DNA from: Patescibacteria group bacterium UBA1400
GTDB taxonomy: Bacteria > Patescibacteriota > Microgenomatia > UBA1400
Assembly: GCA_002305125.1 (NCBI GenBank)
Contig: DBQG01000050.1
Span: 1-43,010, forward strand
DNA length: 43,010 bases
Reading direction: 5' to 3'
The notes below the pieces were generated by a model. The model had not been told where the DNA came from. It did no database searches and was given only the letters and a program-made list of their open reading frames with translations. A program made the translations under genes and the position numbers. Within the stretch, counting starts at the first letter, position 1; every line of letters begins with the position of its first letter. Positions 41,607-43,010 of the stretch are shown in pieces.

Positions 41607-42202
41607 AAAACAGAAAACTGCCTGGTACAATTACGGGTTAATCCGAGCAATCTACCTATACGATCTTCAGGAATGGTTCTGCAAGGATTTTTATATGCCC
41701 GGGCACTTAAAACCGTTTCACCTCTTTTTCCACCAACTCTTGGTTCAACTTTTAAAGACAACTGTTCTTTTGAACACCCTTGACCGCTTAAAACAGGACA
41801 GTAAGCAGTTCTTCCTTCTCTGTTGGGAGTAGGCAAATAACCAGCAGCATGTCTACCAATAAGAATATTGTCTCCTGGTTTCAACTGGTGACGAAAATGT
41901 TGCACTGCCAGTCTACCATTCCTTCCTATAAAAAAAATATCATATAATCCTTCTCCGCGCTTAGTCTTTCCAGATGGAATTACCATTACCACACTGCTTG
42001 TCGGATCGTCTTTTATGTCTTTATCAGGATTATTTCCTGGTAACAACCAAGCTGCAATTTCTCCAGGTCCATAAGTTTTAAGATCAATAGGGTTTCGGCT
42101 TGCCTCCACCTTAACCTCAATCAAAGCAGCTTCTAACTGTTGCCTGACAGACTCATTTAAATAATCTGCCATATTCATAGGTTCCGCAGATTCTTCTACC
42201 AT
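41603..42202 (-). CDS. Unknown 199-aa protein, possible divergent FHA-like fold
   Basis: Not recognised with confidence. An acidic helical N-terminus (MVEESAEPMNMADYLNESVR), then a mostly beta segment with SVVMVIPSGK, LYDIFFIGRNG, and a stretch DNILIGRHAAGYLP ... CSKEQLSL ... VLSARAYKNP. The order GR, S-K-E-Q, then a late Asn recalls an FHA domain (GR, SxxH, N), but spacing and residues are only approximate. Four Cys are present. It has the best promoter in the window (TTGACA-N16-TATAAT) with leaderless spacing, and is divergent from the M23 peptidase. It is therefore likely well expressed; role unknown. Confidence 0.72.
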   Translation of the reverse strand: MVEESAEPMNMADYLNESVRQQLEAALIEVKVEASRNPIDLKTYGPGEIAAWLLPGNNPDKDIKDDPTSSVVMVIPSGKTKRGEGLYDIFFIGRNGRLAVQHFRHQLKPGDNILIGRHAAGYLPTPNREGRTAYCPVLSGQGCSKEQLSLKVEPRVGGKRGETVLSARAYKNPCRTIPEDRIGRLLGLTRNCTRQFSVF

Positions 42203-42208
42203 AATTAA

Positions 42209-42236
42209 ATTATAAAAATTTCCCTAAAGGTGTCAA
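42209..42236 (-). promoter_or_regulatory. Consensus promoter of the 199-aa unknown gene, leaderless type
   Basis: TTGACA (42231-42236), a 16-bp spacer and TATAAT (42209-42214) on the minus strand, ending 6 nt before ATG 42202. Both hexamers are perfect. Confidence 0.88.
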
Positions 42237-42253
42237 TAGATAAGCGAAATTTC

Positions 42254-42281
42254 TTGACAAAAAGGTTTTTTTTGTTATAAT
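42254..42281 (+). promoter_or_regulatory. Consensus promoter of the M23 peptidase gene
   Basis: TTGACA (42254-42259), a 16-bp spacer and TATAAT (42276-42281). The start site near 42288 leaves a leader of about 55 nt before ATG 42343. It is back-to-back with the promoter of the divergent unknown gene, with 17 bp between the two -35 boxes. Confidence 0.88.
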
Positions 42282-42290
42282 ACTGCTATC

Positions 42291-42319
42291 TCTCCTTTAA
42301 TCGGGGGAGAATTTTTTTT
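42291..42319 (+). terminator. Promoter-proximal hairpin with U-tract, possible attenuator
   Basis: TCTCCTTT and GGGGGAGA can pair (five Watson-Crick and three G-U pairs) around an AATC loop, followed by A and eight T. It resembles a weak intrinsic terminator but begins within a few nt of the predicted transcription start, so it may instead be a 5' stabilising hairpin. Confidence 0.4.
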
Positions 42320-42338
42320 GGCTTAATAGTTTTAAGCC
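42320..42338 (+). promoter_or_regulatory. Second leader hairpin just before the M23 start
   Basis: A perfect 7-bp hairpin, GGCTTAA / TTAAGCC with a 5-nt loop, ends 4 nt before ATG 42343. No Shine-Dalgarno is seen, so this structure may affect ribosome access. Confidence 0.45.
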
Positions 42339-42342
42339 GTTT

Positions 42343-42969
42343 ATGATTGAAAAATCATTGTTAATGATAATAAATCTTTTTAAACCCCAAAAGGATAACA
42401 GTTTACCTTTAAGTAAGTTTTTCAGAAATTTTTTTGAATTATCTAGACTTAAAACTGTTGTGGGCGTGGGGCTATTGCTGATGATTTTTTCCTTAAGCAT
42501 GTTAAATGCTCCTAAACCTGTTTTGGGCGGCCAGGAGGCGGTTTTAACCAGTCCTGAACCCCAAGAAGTTCAGACTCAGACCACTTTCAATCTACCCTTA
42601 ACAGCCGGCTATATTTCTCAAAATTACCATTGGTTCCATAAAGGAGTAGATATCACCAGTCCTTTAGGCACAACTGTATATCCTATTACCAAAGGTAAGG
42701 TTATTGAAGTAACCTATGGCAGCTTAGGGTACGGACATAAAGTGGTAATCCAGCATGAAAACGGCTTTGAATCATTATATGCTCATTTAGGAGAAATAAA
42801 GGTTAAGGTTGGGGATGAAATTAGTAAAGATACTGTTATTGGTCTAGTGGGTTTAACTGGCTGGAGTACTGGACCCCATTTACACTTAGAAACTAAAAAG
42901 GACGGAAACTATCTTGATCCGCTAACAGTCTTACCTGATTTTCAACTAGAAAAAGAGGCAAGTCAATAA
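42343..42969 (+). CDS. M23-family peptidoglycan endopeptidase
   Basis: A LytM-type zinc metallopeptidase that cuts peptidoglycan cross-links. 208 aa: basic N-terminus, membrane/signal segment (about 38-57), short linker, then the M23 domain with HKGVDITSPLGTTVYPITKGKV (about 98-119; His and Asp are zinc ligands), GYGHKVVIQHENGFESLYAHLGEI and GPHLHLE (about 185-191). The catalytic residues are intact, so it should be active. An in-frame ATG seven codons downstream (42364) is an alternative start. It follows a two-hairpin leader and a consensus promoter. Confidence 0.93.
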   Translation: MIEKSLLMIINLFKPQKDNSLPLSKFFRNFFELSRLKTVVGVGLLLMIFSLSMLNAPKPVLGGQEAVLTSPEPQEVQTQTTFNLPLTAGYISQNYHWFHKGVDITSPLGTTVYPITKGKVIEVTYGSLGYGHKVVIQHENGFESLYAHLGEIKVKVGDEISKDTVIGLVGLTGWSTGPHLHLETKKDGNYLDPLTVLPDFQLEKEASQ

Positions 42970-42981
42970 ATTTCTGCTTTT

Positions 42982-43010
42982 ATGATTAAAGTAAAAAAAG
43001 CCCTGCTTTT
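42982..43010 (+). CDS. Possible start of a further gene, cut by the window edge
   Basis: ATG at 42982, 12 bp after the M23 stop, opens a frame (MIKVKKALL) that runs off the end. A basic-then-hydrophobic start would suit a membrane or exported protein, but nine codons are too few to identify it. Confidence 0.3.

Overview
The window is AT-rich, gene-dense DNA that reads with the standard bacterial code (TGA is used as a stop, for example at the end of the UvrD-like gene). It looks like a chromosomal fragment of a Candidate Phyla Radiation (Patescibacteria) bacterium, most likely a Microgenomates lineage. That placement is inference. It rests on reduced proteins (241-aa HrcA, 155-aa GrpE), very short intergenic gaps, start codons sitting just behind -10 boxes, type IV pilus PilN/PilO genes followed by Cys-rich, Ser/Pro-rich surface proteins with LPxTG-like tails, many GT-C glycosyltransferases, paired FemAB genes and an RmuC homologue. 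No insertion sequence, CRISPR array, prophage or rRNA is visible.

Layout. 76-6734 (minus): heat-shock operon hrcA-grpE-dnaK behind a CIRCE-like operator, then a class B dnaJ, a PolX polymerase and a family-4 uracil-DNA glycosylase that lacks all four Fe-S cysteines. 6812-10274 (minus): lepA and murJ. 10495-10827 (plus): rpsT. 10910-16604 (plus): a tight operon of pilN, pilO, a small membrane protein and three single-pass or anchored surface proteins. 16607-21530 (minus): a fused double GT-C glycosyltransferase, a GT87-like transferase and an LCP ligase. 21551-25323 (plus): a UvrD-like helicase and two FemAB aminoacyltransferases. 25258-29329 (minus): a single-chain helicase-nuclease with an Fe-S staple, and RmuC. 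29355-37867 (plus): a small membrane protein, a TrpR-like regulator, metG, tatD, and an envelope-glycan set (GT2, PMT_2, a membrane protein, a WecA/TagO-like enzyme and a UbiA-type polyprenyl-phosphate phosphoribosyltransferase). 37871-38788 (minus): a PEGA/SH3 lipoprotein. 38889-41606 (plus): tRNA-Cys, an FMN riboswitch and a three-gene ABC importer. 41603-42202 (minus): an unknown protein. 42343-42969 (plus): an M23 peptidase.

The two strongest observations are these. (1) A recognisable FMN riboswitch lies directly after tRNA-Cys and controls a permease / NMT1-THI5-type binding protein / ATPase operon, so this is most simply a RibXY-like riboflavin importer. The P1 stem contains the Shine-Dalgarno of the GTG start, which suggests translational control. 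(2) About eleven start codons in the window have a -10 hexamer 5-9 nt upstream, several with good -35 boxes, so leaderless transcription appears to be common here. Two divergent gene pairs have only 20 and 25 bp between start codons, with overlapping -10 elements.

Much of the gene content points to building a cell surface: lipid II flipping (MurJ), peptidoglycan cross-bridge (FemAB), polymer attachment (LCP), lipid-linked sugars (WecA/UbiA/GT2/GT-C), protein O-glycosylation (PMT), pili and anchored adhesin-like proteins.
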